In this document: in pieces, positions 44,734 to 53,973 of the stretch
How positions within the stretch are numbered: position 1 is the first letter of the stretch
Layout: each line of letters starts with the position of its first letter
Assembly (NCBI GenBank): GCA_964589785.1
Contig: CAZPUQ010000011.1
Location: 24,331 to 88,330 of the forward strand
Origin: JAGVSR01 sp964589785
Lineage (GTDB): Bacteria > Pseudomonadota > Alphaproteobacteria > Rhizobiales > Hyphomicrobiaceae
Direction: 5' to 3'
Length of the DNA stretch: 64,000 bases
Notes under the pieces: generated by a model
The model's database searches: none
What the model was told of the DNA's origin: nothing
Seen by the model: the letters and a program-made list of their open reading frames with translations, nothing else
Position numbers and translations under genes: made by a program

Positions 44734-45969
44734 ATGAGCCTCAAGGGTATTCTCCTGCGCGCTGATGACGTCATCGCCGAGACGGATAGCCTCGAGAGAG
44801 CCGTTCTGAACCGGGTGGTGCAGGCCGCAGGCTACCCGTGGACCTGTACCCGCGAGGGCTATGCGGAGTTGCGCCGGCACACCCGCCGCCGCGACCGCTA
44901 CCGCCAGTTCGTGCGCCAGAACCTCGGCTTCGACCGCCGCTCGGAGGATTTCGAACGCCTCATCGACGTCATGGCCCGCCACTCCGCGACAGTGGCGCGC
45001 GAGCTGATCGACAAGGATTACCGCGACGCGCGTCCCGGAACCCGCGAGCTCGCCTCCGCGGCCCGTCACGAGGGGGTGAGGATCGGCGTCGTCAGCGCGC
45101 TCCCGCGGGGCGAGGTCGAGAAGCTGCTGACGCATCTCTTCGGCGAGGGCGGCAAGCGGCTCTTTACCTGCGTCGCGGCTCCCGAGGGAGACGAGGGCGA
45201 GGACGGCCTCTTCGAGGCCTATCGGCACGCCATCGACGGACTGAAGGTGGATTGCGGGTCCTGCCTCGCGCTCGAGGCGACACCGCGCGGCGTCAAGACC
45301 GCGCGCGACGCCGGCATTCCCGCCGTCATTCTGCTCGGCCGTCATGAAGGGGCTGCCGGCGAAGGCGCCGACGCGCTCTTTGCCGTCGACAGCCTGCCTA
45401 GCCTCATCGGCCTCGACGATCAGCGCAACGCCACCTTTCTCACGCCAGGCGACGGCACGGAAATCCTGTCCGCCCTGCGCCGCGCCCATGCGGGCTATCT
45501 CGACGGTGTCGGAGGATTGCAAAGGAGCTACGCCATGAAAGTGTCCGACATCCTGAAGGACAAGGGATCGGCGGTGAGGACCATCAAGGCCTCGGAGACG
45601 ATGCTGACGCTCGCCCAGCGCATGAAGTCCGATGCTGTCGGCGCCATGGTCGTCGTCGGCCCCTCCGGGAATCTCGAAGGCATCATCAGCGAGCGCGACA
45701 TCGCCAAGGGCCTCGCCACGCATGGCGACAGCCTCACGCGCATGCTCGTCAGCGATCTCATGACGCGGGAGGTCGTCACCTGCTCGCCCGACGACCCCGT
45801 CGCCGTCGTCGCGAAGATCATGACGCAGGGCCGTTTCCGGCACTTGCCGGTGCAGCGGAACGGCGTGCTCATGGGCGTCATCAGCATCGGCGATGTGCTG
45901 AAGCACCGGCTCGACGAGCTGAAGCTCGAAACGAATGTCCTGCGCGACGCCGTCATCGCGCGGAGCTGA
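44734..45969 (+). CDS. Pseudo-HAD domain fused to a CBS pair
   Basis: A 411-aa two-part protein. Residues 1-255 align with CbbY-type HAD phosphatases but lack the catalytic nucleophile: motif I reads LLRADDVIAETDS, with Arg9 where the nucleophile Asp should be (the second acid, Asp11, remains), and motif IV reads LALEATPRG instead of an ED/DD pair. The motif II serine (VVSALPRG) is kept. Residues 268-411 are a complete CBS-domain pair (IKASETMLTLAQRMKSDAVG and EVVTCSPDDPVAVVAKIM), which usually senses adenosine ligands. At 45521-45527 an AAAGGAG precedes an internal ATG, see the internal start feature. So the HAD part is probably inactive and the CBS part regulatory. Strong start at 44734 (GGAGG). 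Confidence 0.85.
   Translation: MSLKGILLRADDVIAETDSLERAVLNRVVQAAGYPWTCTREGYAELRRHTRRRDRYRQFVRQNLGFDRRSEDFERLIDVMARHSATVARELIDKDYRDARPGTRELASAARHEGVRIGVVSALPRGEVEKLLTHLFGEGGKRLFTCVAAPEGDEGEDGLFEAYRHAIDGLKVDCGSCLALEATPRGVKTARDAGIPAVILLGRHEGAAGEGADALFAVDSLPSLIGLDDQRNATFLTPGDGTEILSALRRAHAGYLDGVGGLQRSYAMKVSDILKDKGSAVRTIKASETMLTLAQRMKSDAVGAMVVVGPSGNLEGIISERDIAKGLATHGDSLTRMLVSDLMTREVVTCSPDDPVAVVAKIMTQGRFRHLPVQRNGVLMGVISIGDVLKHRLDELKLETNVLRDAVIARS
45521..45969 (+). promoter_or_regulatory. Internal ribosome binding site and CBS-only reading frame
   Basis: AAAGGAG (45521-45527), 7 nt, then ATG 45535 (MKVSDILKDKGSAVRTIKA) in the same frame as the longer protein. Translation from here gives a 144-aa stand-alone CBS protein, the size of separate CBS genes in this order. 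The best reading is that two adjacent genes fused by loss of a stop codon and the second start was retained, so both products may be made. Inference from the site. Confidence 0.6.
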
Positions 45970-46007
45970 CGGCACGCCCGATCGCTGCAGACATGCGGCC
46001 GGCCGGC

Positions 46008-47714
46008 TCAGGCCGCGGTCGCGTGCCCGGACTTCACAACCACGTCGGCCTTGACCGGGCGGCGGCCGCCGAACAGCGTCCCCTGGCCCAGGAGGACGCC
46101 GAAGCCGAAGACGCGCGCCAGCGTCTCCTCGCTGTCGATACCGACGACGATGAGCCCGAAGCCGTGGTCGGCGAGGAACCGGCAGACGTCGCCGGGCGGC
46201 ACATGTCCGCCGGGATGCGCCAGCCCGTGCATGAGAACGCCCGCGTCGATCTTCACGAAGCCGAAGCCGGCCTTGGCCATCGCCTCGAAATTCATGTCGA
46301 GATCGGTAAGGCTCGAGATGGCGAAGCGGAATCCGAGCGCCGCCAGCGCGCTGACGGACCGCTGCTCGGCGGCCCGGAACGACCGGATGTCGGATTGCGT
46401 GAACGAGAGGATCAACTGCCGCGCGGTGGCCGGCCGCGCAACGAAATCCATCTGCATGTTGCGCGTGAAGTCGGGCTCGATCAGCGCCTCGCCCGAGGCG
46501 CGCGAGAACACCGAGCCGCGCTTGCCGCGGCTGGCCAGGCGTTCGGCGACGATGGCGCTGCGCGTGACGCGGGCGGCGTCGAACAGCGGCAGGATCCCGC
46601 GCCCGGAAAGAAGGCCGTCCTCGCCGGTCCCGAGATCCTCCGTCGCCGGCCCGCGCAGCCGGATGCTGACCTCGTAGTGCTGCGTCGCCTGATCGCCGAG
46701 CGCCAGGATCGGCTCGAGGTACACGTCGGCACGGCCGGCGGCGATGGCCTCACGCACGGCGGCCAGATGCGGATCGGCGGGCGGCTCCTCGGGCAGGTCC
46801 GCCGCGGGTGCGGCCGCGGCCGGCACGGGCGGCGGCGCGGCTGGAGCCGCTTCTGCCCCGGCCGGACGGCGCATCGACTGGGCCGCCGCGCGCAGCGCGC
46901 CGAGCGAGGCTTCCACGCCGAGTGCCGCCACCGGCGGCGCCTCGGCGGCATCGTCGGCAGCGGGAAGAGCGGCGGCGATCTCGCGCGCCTGCTCTGCTAC
47001 CGTCACCTGGTAGAGCATGTCCTTGATGCGCCGCTGCAGCATCTCCACGTCGTCCTCGCGCACGCTGGTGGACGAGCGCGCCTCCGGAGCGGCGTTCGCG
47101 TCGGGCCGCTCCGGCGCCGCCACGGCAACATCGGGGAGCGGCGCCGGCGCCTCCAGCGTCGGATCAGACGGCCGGAACGACCAGTAGTCGTTGAGCGACT
47201 CGCCCGGCGCGACCGGCGGCACTCCGCGATAGGCTTCGAAGTGCGGCGGCTCGTGCGGCCAGGCCTCCGGCGCCGGCGCGGCCACCTCAGCAAGCGCAGG
47301 ACCGGACGCGGCCGCCGCATCGGCGAGGCCGGGATCGTCGTTCGCACCGTGCGCCGCCGGGGCGTCCGCGTAGGGCGGCATCGCAGGCAACGGCACGGAG
47401 ACGTGCGGAAGATAGGGATCGGGCCCCAGCGCCCGCGCCGCGGGCCGCAGCAGAACGATCTCCGCCTGCAGACGCCGCAGCTCGCCGCTGAGCTGATCGC
47501 GCTCCGCCTCGCTCCTGCGCCAGGCGTAGAAGCCGACGAGACCGACGAACAACGCCATGCCGACGATGGCCGCGACCGGAAGGGCGAGCCCCATCTGGAC
47601 GTGGAGGCCGACGACGATGGCCGCGACGACCAGCGCCATCGAGACGAGCACGATCACCTCTCCGGTTCCGGACGTGGTGGGCTCTGGCTCATGCGGATAT
47701 CTCTTGCTCGCCAT
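46008..47714 (-). CDS. Membrane protein with degenerate EAL domain
   Basis: A 568-aa protein with two N-terminal transmembrane helices (about 20-40 and 45-65), a coiled-coil/linker region rich in Ala, Pro and Glu (about 70-340), and a C-terminal EAL domain (about 340-560). The signature Glu-Ala-Leu reads EVS (HYEVSIRLRG), DDFGTGYSSL is replaced by ISSLTDLDMN, and the second Glu region is also lost, while KIDAGVL remains. It is therefore unlikely to cleave cyclic di-GMP and may act as a binding or scaffold domain. ATG 47714 was chosen over 47759. It is convergent with the pseudo-HAD-CBS gene. Confidence 0.88.
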   Translation of the reverse strand: MASKRYPHEPEPTTSGTGEVIVLVSMALVVAAIVVGLHVQMGLALPVAAIVGMALFVGLVGFYAWRRSEAERDQLSGELRRLQAEIVLLRPAARALGPDPYLPHVSVPLPAMPPYADAPAAHGANDDPGLADAAAASGPALAEVAAPAPEAWPHEPPHFEAYRGVPPVAPGESLNDYWSFRPSDPTLEAPAPLPDVAVAAPERPDANAAPEARSSTSVREDDVEMLQRRIKDMLYQVTVAEQAREIAAALPAADDAAEAPPVAALGVEASLGALRAAAQSMRRPAGAEAAPAAPPPVPAAAAPAADLPEEPPADPHLAAVREAIAAGRADVYLEPILALGDQATQHYEVSIRLRGPATEDLGTGEDGLLSGRGILPLFDAARVTRSAIVAERLASRGKRGSVFSRASGEALIEPDFTRNMQMDFVARPATARQLILSFTQSDIRSFRAAEQRSVSALAALGFRFAISSLTDLDMNFEAMAKAGFGFVKIDAGVLMHGLAHPGGHVPPGDVCRFLADHGFGLIVVGIDSEETLARVFGFGVLLGQGTLFGGRRPVKADVVVKSGHATAA

Positions 47715-48113
47715 GAAGTCGCGACCTGCGGATGGCTTCGAATCGGATGCTGACAGCATCGTCGCGCCGCGGCGCCAGGAGCAATTCGCGGCACCTCATT
47801 TTCACCAGCTTTCCACAGCCCCGGCCGTGTTCGCCCGGTGCCCGTTGCAGATGCGCACCGCCCTGTCCACAGCGCAGGCGAAGCGCGGTCAGCTTGGGCC
47901 GTTCCGGTGAAACGCGTGAACGATCAGCGCGTTGCCGACGAGTGCCCGCGATAGTGACTCTTATGAGCCTTCGCGCGCCGCCGTTCCGTCACCAACGCGC
48001 CCGAGGCCGGACCGAATCGAGGGGCTGTTTAGATGTCGTTAGGCGAATCGGCGTGGTATCCTCTGCGCCGGACCGCGCATCCACTCCGGCGTAATTCAGG
48101 AGCATCGAGTCCC
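47715..48113. other. Divergent region between the EAL and SDR genes
   Basis: About 400 bp without a supported gene. It carries the leaders of both genes; a TGGTATCCT (extended -10-like) near 48053 could serve the plus-strand gene, but no matching -35 is obvious. Confidence 0.35.
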
Positions 48114-48866
48114 ATGTATATGAGTGTCGTGACGCGTGAGGCGGGGAGCGAGGCGTATGGCGAACTGGCGGGCGCGCGGGTCGCAATCTCCGGTGTCGAT
48201 CAGACCCAGGGCGTCGACCTGGCCCGTGCGTTTGCCGATTGCAGGGCGCGCCTCATCGTGCAGACGCCCGAACGATCGCCGGAAATGGTGGAGCTTGGCG
48301 CTCTCCTGGCCCAGACGGCCGCGGAGCTGAGGCTCGAGGACACGGCCCTCGAGGGCGCAACGACGCCGACGCGCTTCGCCCAGCGGGCCGCGCAAGCCTA
48401 CGGCGGCCTCGACGCCGTCGTCAACATCGTCTCGATGACGCGCAGCGAGCTCAATGCGGTCGCCACGCTCGAGGAGATCGAGGCTCTGATTGTCGGCAAG
48501 CTGTCGGCCCTGCGTGAGATCTCCGGCGTTGCGGCAAACCGCATGGCGCTGACGTGGTCGGAGGGGACGATCCTCAACATCGTGCTGGCGCCCGCGCCGC
48601 AGACCTCCGGCGAAGCGGCCGTGCTCGGCATGGTGCGCTCGGCGCTGGCGGCCCTGACGCGGGATCTGGCCGACCGCTGGGCGGGGGATGCGGTGCGCAT
48701 CAACGCCATCGGCCCCAAGTCCACCACCTTCGACGCCATGAGCGGCGCGTGCCTGACGTCGGAGCCCGACATCGCGCACCTGGCGCTCTTCCTCGCCAGC
48801 AGCAAGGGCCGCAAGCTCACTGGCTATATCTTCGATGCCGAGGGCGTCGCCCGGCGCGGCTGCTGA
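48114..48866 (+). CDS. SDR-family protein lacking the catalytic residues
   Basis: A 250-aa short-chain dehydrogenase/reductase fold. The Rossmann start reads ARVAISGVDQTQGVDLARAF, so the glycine-rich TGxxxGxG loop is absent. The catalytic Tyr-x3-Lys is replaced by Leu and Arg (within AAVLGMVRSALAALTRDLA), while RINAIGPKS, typical of SDR C-terminal halves, is kept. It is probably not an oxidoreductase; a binding or structural role is possible. AGGAGC lies 13 bases before ATG 48114. It is convergent with the RND gene. Confidence 0.8.
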   Translation: MYMSVVTREAGSEAYGELAGARVAISGVDQTQGVDLARAFADCRARLIVQTPERSPEMVELGALLAQTAAELRLEDTALEGATTPTRFAQRAAQAYGGLDAVVNIVSMTRSELNAVATLEEIEALIVGKLSALREISGVAANRMALTWSEGTILNIVLAPAPQTSGEAAVLGMVRSALAALTRDLADRWAGDAVRINAIGPKSTTFDAMSGACLTSEPDIAHLALFLASSKGRKLTGYIFDAEGVARRGC

Positions 48867-48886
48867 ACCGCTGCCGGCAGGCCGCG

Positions 48887-51800
48887 CTATTCGCCAGGTT
48901 GGAACGCGCCCGCACCGTGCTCGGATGCGGCGGGGACCGCGCGGCGGCCAAAGTAGCTGTAGACTGCCGGCACGACGAGCAGGGTGAGCAGCGTGCCGAC
49001 CGACATGCCGCCGACGATGACCCAGCCGATCTGCTGCCGGTTCTCCGCGCCGGCCCCTTCAGCGATGGCGAGCGGCAGCGCGCCCAGAACCATGGCCCCC
49101 GTCGTCATCAGGATGGGCCTGAGGCGCAGCACGGCCGCATCGACGATAGCCGTCATCCGGTCTTTCCCGGCGGCCTGCTTCTGATTGGCAAACTCTACGA
49201 TCAGAATGCCGTGCTTCGTGATGAGGCCGACGAGGGTGACGAGCCCGATTTGGGAATAGACGTTGAGCGTGCCACCCATCAGCCAGAGGGCCGCGAGCGC
49301 GCCGGTGATCGACAGCGGCACGGTGATCATGATGATCACCGGATCGCGGAAGCTCTCGAACTGCGCCGAGAGCACGAGGTAGATGAAGGCCAGCGCCAGG
49401 ATGAAGACGACGAGCAGGCTTTCCGCCGAGGCGCGGAAGTCGCGGCTGGCGCCGTCGAGGTCCGTCTGGACCGTCGCCGGCAGAACCTCCTTGGCGGCCC
49501 GTTCGAGGAAATCGAGCGCTTCGCCCACGGTATAGCCGGGCGCGAGGCTGGCCTGGATGGTGACGGAGCGGAGCTGGTTGAACCGCTTCAGCTCCTTCGG
49601 CGCAACCGACTCCACCACGCTCGCGACGTTGGAAAGCTGGATCATCTCGCCGCGCGGATTGCGCAGGAAGATGGTGGACAAGGCCTGCGGCGAGGCGCGG
49701 TCCTCCGCGGCGAGCTGCACGAACACATCGTATTGCTCGCCGTTCTGCTCGAAGCGCGTCACCTGCCGCCCGCCGAGCAGGGTTTCGAGCGTACGGCCGA
49801 CCGTGGTGACGTCGAGCCCCAGGTCCGCCACCTTCGCCCGATCGATGTCGATGCGGAACTCGGGCGAGTTGAGCTTCAGGTCGGTATCGAGGTTTTCAAG
49901 CCCCGGATGCTCGCGGGCCCGTGCGATGAGGGCGTCGGCGTAGCCCTGCAGGTCGGCGTAGCTCGCAGAGGACTGGAGCACGAACTCGATCGGCCTCCCC
50001 GAGCCGCGCTGACCGAATGCGCCCGGCGTCTGCACCACGGCCTGGACGCCGGCGATGCGGCGCAGCTTCGGATTGATCTCGGCCGTGATCTCCTCCTGCG
50101 AGCGGGTGCGCTCGCTCCAGTCCTTCAACGGCCCGATGACGAGCGAAGAGGAGACATCGGGCGTGCCGGCGATGGCGAGACGGCCGCGGACCTCGGGCAC
50201 GCCGGTCAGAACGGAATCGATCTCCTGCGCATAGCGCGCCGTGTAGCTGACGGTCGCACCTTCGGGGCCCGAGCCGCGCACCCGGATGACGCCGCGGTCT
50301 TCGAGCGGGGCGAGCTCCGATTTGAGATTGGCGAGGAGCAGGCTGCTCGCGCCGGCGACGAGCAACCCCAGCAGCACGATGAGCGGCCTGACCTTGAGCG
50401 AGCCGACGAGAAGCCGCCGGTAGCCCGTCTCGAAGGCGACGAACGCGCTTTCAAGCGTGCGGTAGACGATGCCGGGATGCGACTGGTGGCGCAGCAGCTT
50501 GGCGCACATCATCGGGGTCAGGGTCAGCGCCACCCACCCCGAGACGATGACAGCGCCGGCGAGCGTCAGCGCGAACTCGAGAAACAAGCGTCCGGTCTTG
50601 CCCGAGGCGAACGCGATCGGCGCATAGACCGCGGCGAGCGTCAGCGTCATCGCGACGACGGCAAAGCCGATCTCGCGCACGCCCTTGATGGCCGCCGGCA
50701 CCGGCGCCATGCCCTCTTCGACGTAGCGGTAGATGTTCTCCAGAACCACGATGGCGTCGTCCACCACGAGGCCGATCGCCAGCACCATGGCGAGCAGCGT
50801 CAGGGTATTGACGCTGAATCCGAAGGCATACATCAGCGCGAACGTGGCGATGAGCGAGATCGGGATCGTGACGATGGGGATGATGGCCGCCCTGAGCGAC
50901 CGCAGGAAGAACAGGATGACGACGACGACGAGCGCGATCGCCTCGATGATGGTCATGAAGACGGCCGCGATCGAGCGGTCGATGAAGACGGAATCGTCGT
51001 TGCCGATGGTCGCCTGCAGTCCCTGCGGGAGGGACTCGTTGATCTCGGGCAGCACGCCGCGGACGGCGCCGGAGACATCGAGCGGATTGGCCGTCGCCTG
51101 CCGGATGATGCCGACGGCAATGGCCGGGATGCCGTTATACGTGCTCGCCCGCCGCTCGTCCTCGGCGCCGAGCTCCACGCGCGCGACCTCGCCGAGCTTC
51201 ACCTGATGGTCGCCCGCGAGCTTCACGACGATATTGCGGAACTCCTCCGGCGTGGTGAGGCCGGTTTTGGAGAGCACGGAGAACTCCCGGTCCTGGCTCT
51301 CGATGCGCCCGGACGGGATCTCGGCGTTCTGCGCCCTGAGCGCCGCCTCGACATCCTGGACGGTCAGGTTGTAGGCGGCGAGCCGCTCGCGGTCGATCCA
51401 GATCCGCATGGCATAGCGCCGCTCGCCGTAGATCTGAACGTCCGCCACGCCCGTAAGGTTCTTGAACCGGTTGACGATGAAGCGGTCGATATAGTCGCTG
51501 ATCTCGAGCGCCGACATCTGCGGGCTCGTAAAGACCAGAAACATGATCGCCTGGGCATCGGCCTCCACCTTCGCGATGACGGGCTCGCTGATCTCGTCCG
51601 GGAGGCGGCCGCGCACGCGGCTCACGCGGTCGCGCACGTCGCTCGCCGCGACGTCCGGATCGATCTCGGTGCGGAAGCGGACGGTGATGCGGCTCGTCTC
51701 CGAGCGGCTGGAGGAGGACAGAACGTCGATACCCTCGATCCCGGCGATGGAATCCTCCAGGATCTGCGTCACCTGGCTTTCCATGATCGCGGCCGAGGCG

Positions 51801-51958
51801 CCGGGATAGTTCGTCGTCACCGAGACGATCGGCTCGTCCACATTCGGAAACTCGCGCACCGTCAGGCGCTGAAAGGAGACGACGCCGACCAGGACCAGGA
51901 TGAGGCTCATGACGGTCGCCAGGACCGGCCGGCGGATGCAGAGCTCGAACAGGTTCAT
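48887..51958 (-). CDS. RND efflux pump inner-membrane transporter
   Basis: Proton-driven trimeric HAE1-type exporter of drugs or lipophilic compounds. The 1023-aa protein has the N-terminal helix (CIRRPVLATVMSLILVLVG), two large periplasmic loops, the proton-relay aspartates in AIGLVVDDAIVVLENIYR, and 12 transmembrane helices in two groups of six. Its ATG overlaps the stop of the membrane-fusion gene (ATGA), so the two are one operon. No outer-membrane channel gene is adjacent. Substrates unknown. Confidence 0.95.
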   Translation of the reverse strand: MNLFELCIRRPVLATVMSLILVLVGVVSFQRLTVREFPNVDEPIVSVTTNYPGASAAIMESQVTQILEDSIAGIEGIDVLSSSSRSETSRITVRFRTEIDPDVAASDVRDRVSRVRGRLPDEISEPVIAKVEADAQAIMFLVFTSPQMSALEISDYIDRFIVNRFKNLTGVADVQIYGERRYAMRIWIDRERLAAYNLTVQDVEAALRAQNAEIPSGRIESQDREFSVLSKTGLTTPEEFRNIVVKLAGDHQVKLGEVARVELGAEDERRASTYNGIPAIAVGIIRQATANPLDVSGAVRGVLPEINESLPQGLQATIGNDDSVFIDRSIAAVFMTIIEAIALVVVVILFFLRSLRAAIIPIVTIPISLIATFALMYAFGFSVNTLTLLAMVLAIGLVVDDAIVVLENIYRYVEEGMAPVPAAIKGVREIGFAVVAMTLTLAAVYAPIAFASGKTGRLFLEFALTLAGAVIVSGWVALTLTPMMCAKLLRHQSHPGIVYRTLESAFVAFETGYRRLLVGSLKVRPLIVLLGLLVAGASSLLLANLKSELAPLEDRGVIRVRGSGPEGATVSYTARYAQEIDSVLTGVPEVRGRLAIAGTPDVSSSLVIGPLKDWSERTRSQEEITAEINPKLRRIAGVQAVVQTPGAFGQRGSGRPIEFVLQSSASYADLQGYADALIARAREHPGLENLDTDLKLNSPEFRIDIDRAKVADLGLDVTTVGRTLETLLGGRQVTRFEQNGEQYDVFVQLAAEDRASPQALSTIFLRNPRGEMIQLSNVASVVESVAPKELKRFNQLRSVTIQASLAPGYTVGEALDFLERAAKEVLPATVQTDLDGASRDFRASAESLLVVFILALAFIYLVLSAQFESFRDPVIIMITVPLSITGALAALWLMGGTLNVYSQIGLVTLVGLITKHGILIVEFANQKQAAGKDRMTAIVDAAVLRLRPILMTTGAMVLGALPLAIAEGAGAENRQQIGWVIVGGMSVGTLLTLLVVPAVYSYFGRRAVPAASEHGAGAFQPGE

Positions 51959-53103
51959 CCGCCGCTCCGCCGCGTCTCGCCGTCGCTCCGGGCCGAGCGG
52001 CCGGGATCGGGGTGGGCCGCGACGATCTCGACCGGAGTTCCGTTGCGCAGCTTGTGCTGGCCGGCGGTGACGACCGTGTCGCCGGGGGACAGCCCCTCGG
52101 CGACCTCGACCCGCGCATCGGCCCGCTCGCCGAGCCGCACGCGCACTTCCACCGCCTTGCCGTCGGCGACGCGAAAGACGAAGTTGTCGCCCGCGCGCGG
52201 CATGACGGCGCTCTCGGGCACCAGGACGACGTCGCGCTCGACGGCGCCCTTGATGAGGATGCGGGCGAACAGGCCCGGCCGCAGGACCATGTCCGCGTTG
52301 TCGATCAGGGCGCGCACCTGGAGCGCACGGCCGTTCACGTCGACCAGGGGGTTGATCGCATAGATTTTGCCCTCGAACGTGCGCCGCGGGATGGCGTCGA
52401 CCGACACGTCCACGACCTGTCCCACGGTGATCGCAGGCAGATAGGTTTCGGGAACCTTGAAGTCGACTTTCAGGCGATCGATCTTCTCCACGTTCACGAT
52501 CGGCGTTCCTACGGCGACGAAGGCGCCGACCGAGACCTTGCGCACGCCGACGATGCCGTCGAAAGGCGCCCGGAGGATGTGCTTGTCGAGCCGCGTGCGG
52601 GCGAGCTCGAGGGCCGCCCGCGCGATCTCGAAGTTCGTCGTGGCCTCGTCGCGGCTGCGCTCTGTCACATTGCCGGTGCGCGAAAGCTGGCGGGCGCGCT
52701 CGTTGTTGGCCTCCGCGAACTTGAGGCGTGCCTCCGCGTCGGCCACCTCGGCACGCACCAGCGCATCGTCGAGCCGCACGAGCGTATCGCCGGCCTTGAC
52801 CTTGCTGCCTTCGACGAACTCGATGGCCGAGATCCGGCCCGCGATCTCGGGGGCGAGCTGCACGGTCTCATCGGATTGCAGGGAGCCGATGGCGCGGACG
52901 TCCGTGGACATGCGCGTGGGGCGCGCTTCGGCGACCTCGACCGAGATCGTCCGTGCGCCGCCCTCGCTGTCGGACAGGCCCGCGTCGGCCTTGCGGGCGT
53001 CGGCGCGCAGCGGCAAGAAATCGGGTGCGCCAAGAGCCCACCACCCACCGATGACGGCGGCCAGCGCGCAACACACCGCGACAAACGTTCTTGCTCTCTT
53101 CAT
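51955..53103 (-). CDS. RND efflux membrane-fusion protein
   Basis: Periplasmic adaptor linking the RND pump to an outer-membrane channel. The 382-aa protein has an N-terminal anchor or signal (TFVAVCCALAAVIGGWWALG), a barrel-sandwich/lipoyl domain (about 75-205, with IEFVEGSKVKAGDTLVRLDD), an alpha-hairpin (about 105-175) and a beta-barrel (about 205-280), ending in a Ser/Arg-rich tail. It is the first gene of the pair with the RND transporter at 48887. Confidence 0.94.
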   Translation of the reverse strand: MKRARTFVAVCCALAAVIGGWWALGAPDFLPLRADARKADAGLSDSEGGARTISVEVAEARPTRMSTDVRAIGSLQSDETVQLAPEIAGRISAIEFVEGSKVKAGDTLVRLDDALVRAEVADAEARLKFAEANNERARQLSRTGNVTERSRDEATTNFEIARAALELARTRLDKHILRAPFDGIVGVRKVSVGAFVAVGTPIVNVEKIDRLKVDFKVPETYLPAITVGQVVDVSVDAIPRRTFEGKIYAINPLVDVNGRALQVRALIDNADMVLRPGLFARILIKGAVERDVVLVPESAVMPRAGDNFVFRVADGKAVEVRVRLGERADARVEVAEGLSPGDTVVTAGQHKLRNGTPVEIVAAHPDPGRSARSDGETRRSGG

Positions 53104-53285
53104 TACGAGAAACCTTGCCGCCAGAATACCGGTTCAGCCCGGCCGTGTCTCCTGACGATGACGTCATGCTGTAGAACGCGCTCGGCAGATGTTTTCCGTC
53201 GCCAATTCGTCAGACGGCAGCATGGGTTAAACCCGCCGACATGAACGAGACGTGAATGTAGGCCGAAGCGGGGCAGGCGCGGGCG

Positions 53286-53843
53286 TCACTTATAAATGCG
53301 CGTGATCTTGGTGCCTTCGAGCGTCAAATTGTACATGAGGCCCTTGGGATCAAGGATGAAGCCCACGACGGGGCTTACGATCTTGTTCGTATCGATCGAG
53401 CCGCCGACGCCCACCGTGATGATGGCGACCGAACCGTCGACCCCCACTTTCCAGCCCTTGGAGCGGCGGAACTGGTCCAGCGCCTCCGGCGTCATGAACA
53501 TGATGATGACGGAGCGGGCCTGCACGCCGAGCTGGAAGCCGAACGAGGCGGAGACCGTATTGTAGTAGGCGGTCGGGCGTCCGCGCACCATCAGGGCCCC
53601 CTCGCCGTACTCGCCGCCGACGCCGAACCCCGCCTTCACCACCGACGGGAAGACGAGGATGCCGTACGACTTGTCGGCGAGCTCGCGGGCGCCGCCGATG
53701 CGGTGGAAGAAGCGGTCGAGCGTCTCGCGCACGTCGGCGTCGATGGCGGCGGCGGAGGCGGCCTCCGCCCGCGGCGCCGTGCCCGCGATCGCAGCGGCGG
53801 CGATCATCAGGCCGACCAGCAGGTGCAACGCCGTCCGTCCCAT
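53286..53843 (-). CDS. Secreted SYLF/YSC84-domain lipid-binding protein
   Basis: A 185-aa secreted protein with a signal peptide (about 1-28, ending APRAEA) and a SYLF domain (about 60-185: YGILVFPSVVKAGFGVGGEY, the GWKVGVDGSVAIITVGVGG block and the closing GLMYNLTLEGTKITRIYK). SYLF domains bind lipids. ATG 53843 has GGGAAGGA just upstream and is preferred over 53858, which lacks a Shine-Dalgarno site. It lies upstream of the RND genes but on a separate unit. Role in this organism unknown. Confidence 0.9.
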   Translation of the reverse strand: MGRTALHLLVGLMIAAAAIAGTAPRAEAASAAAIDADVRETLDRFFHRIGGARELADKSYGILVFPSVVKAGFGVGGEYGEGALMVRGRPTAYYNTVSASFGFQLGVQARSVIIMFMTPEALDQFRRSKGWKVGVDGSVAIITVGVGGSIDTNKIVSPVVGFILDPKGLMYNLTLEGTKITRIYK

Positions 53844-53973
53844 GCGTCCTTCCCCCATGCGCCGTGCGCGCGAACGGTCCCTTTCGAATCGACGGTCAGA
53901 GTCGAAACGAACTGCGGCGGCAGGAAGGCGGCTTGACGGGAACCCCGGCGCGGGCGCCAGTGTCAGTGATGTC

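Noticed and set aside
46000..46040. GCGGCC...GGCCGC hairpin between the CBS and EAL genes
   Set aside because: It lies within the last EAL codons and the 38-bp gap, has no U tract, and could be chance in GC-rich DNA.
48554..52363. A 1269-codon plus-strand reading frame
   Set aside because: It is antisense to the RND transporter and fusion protein genes, has no domain, is rich in Arg, His, Asp and Gly, and results from GC-rich codon bias.
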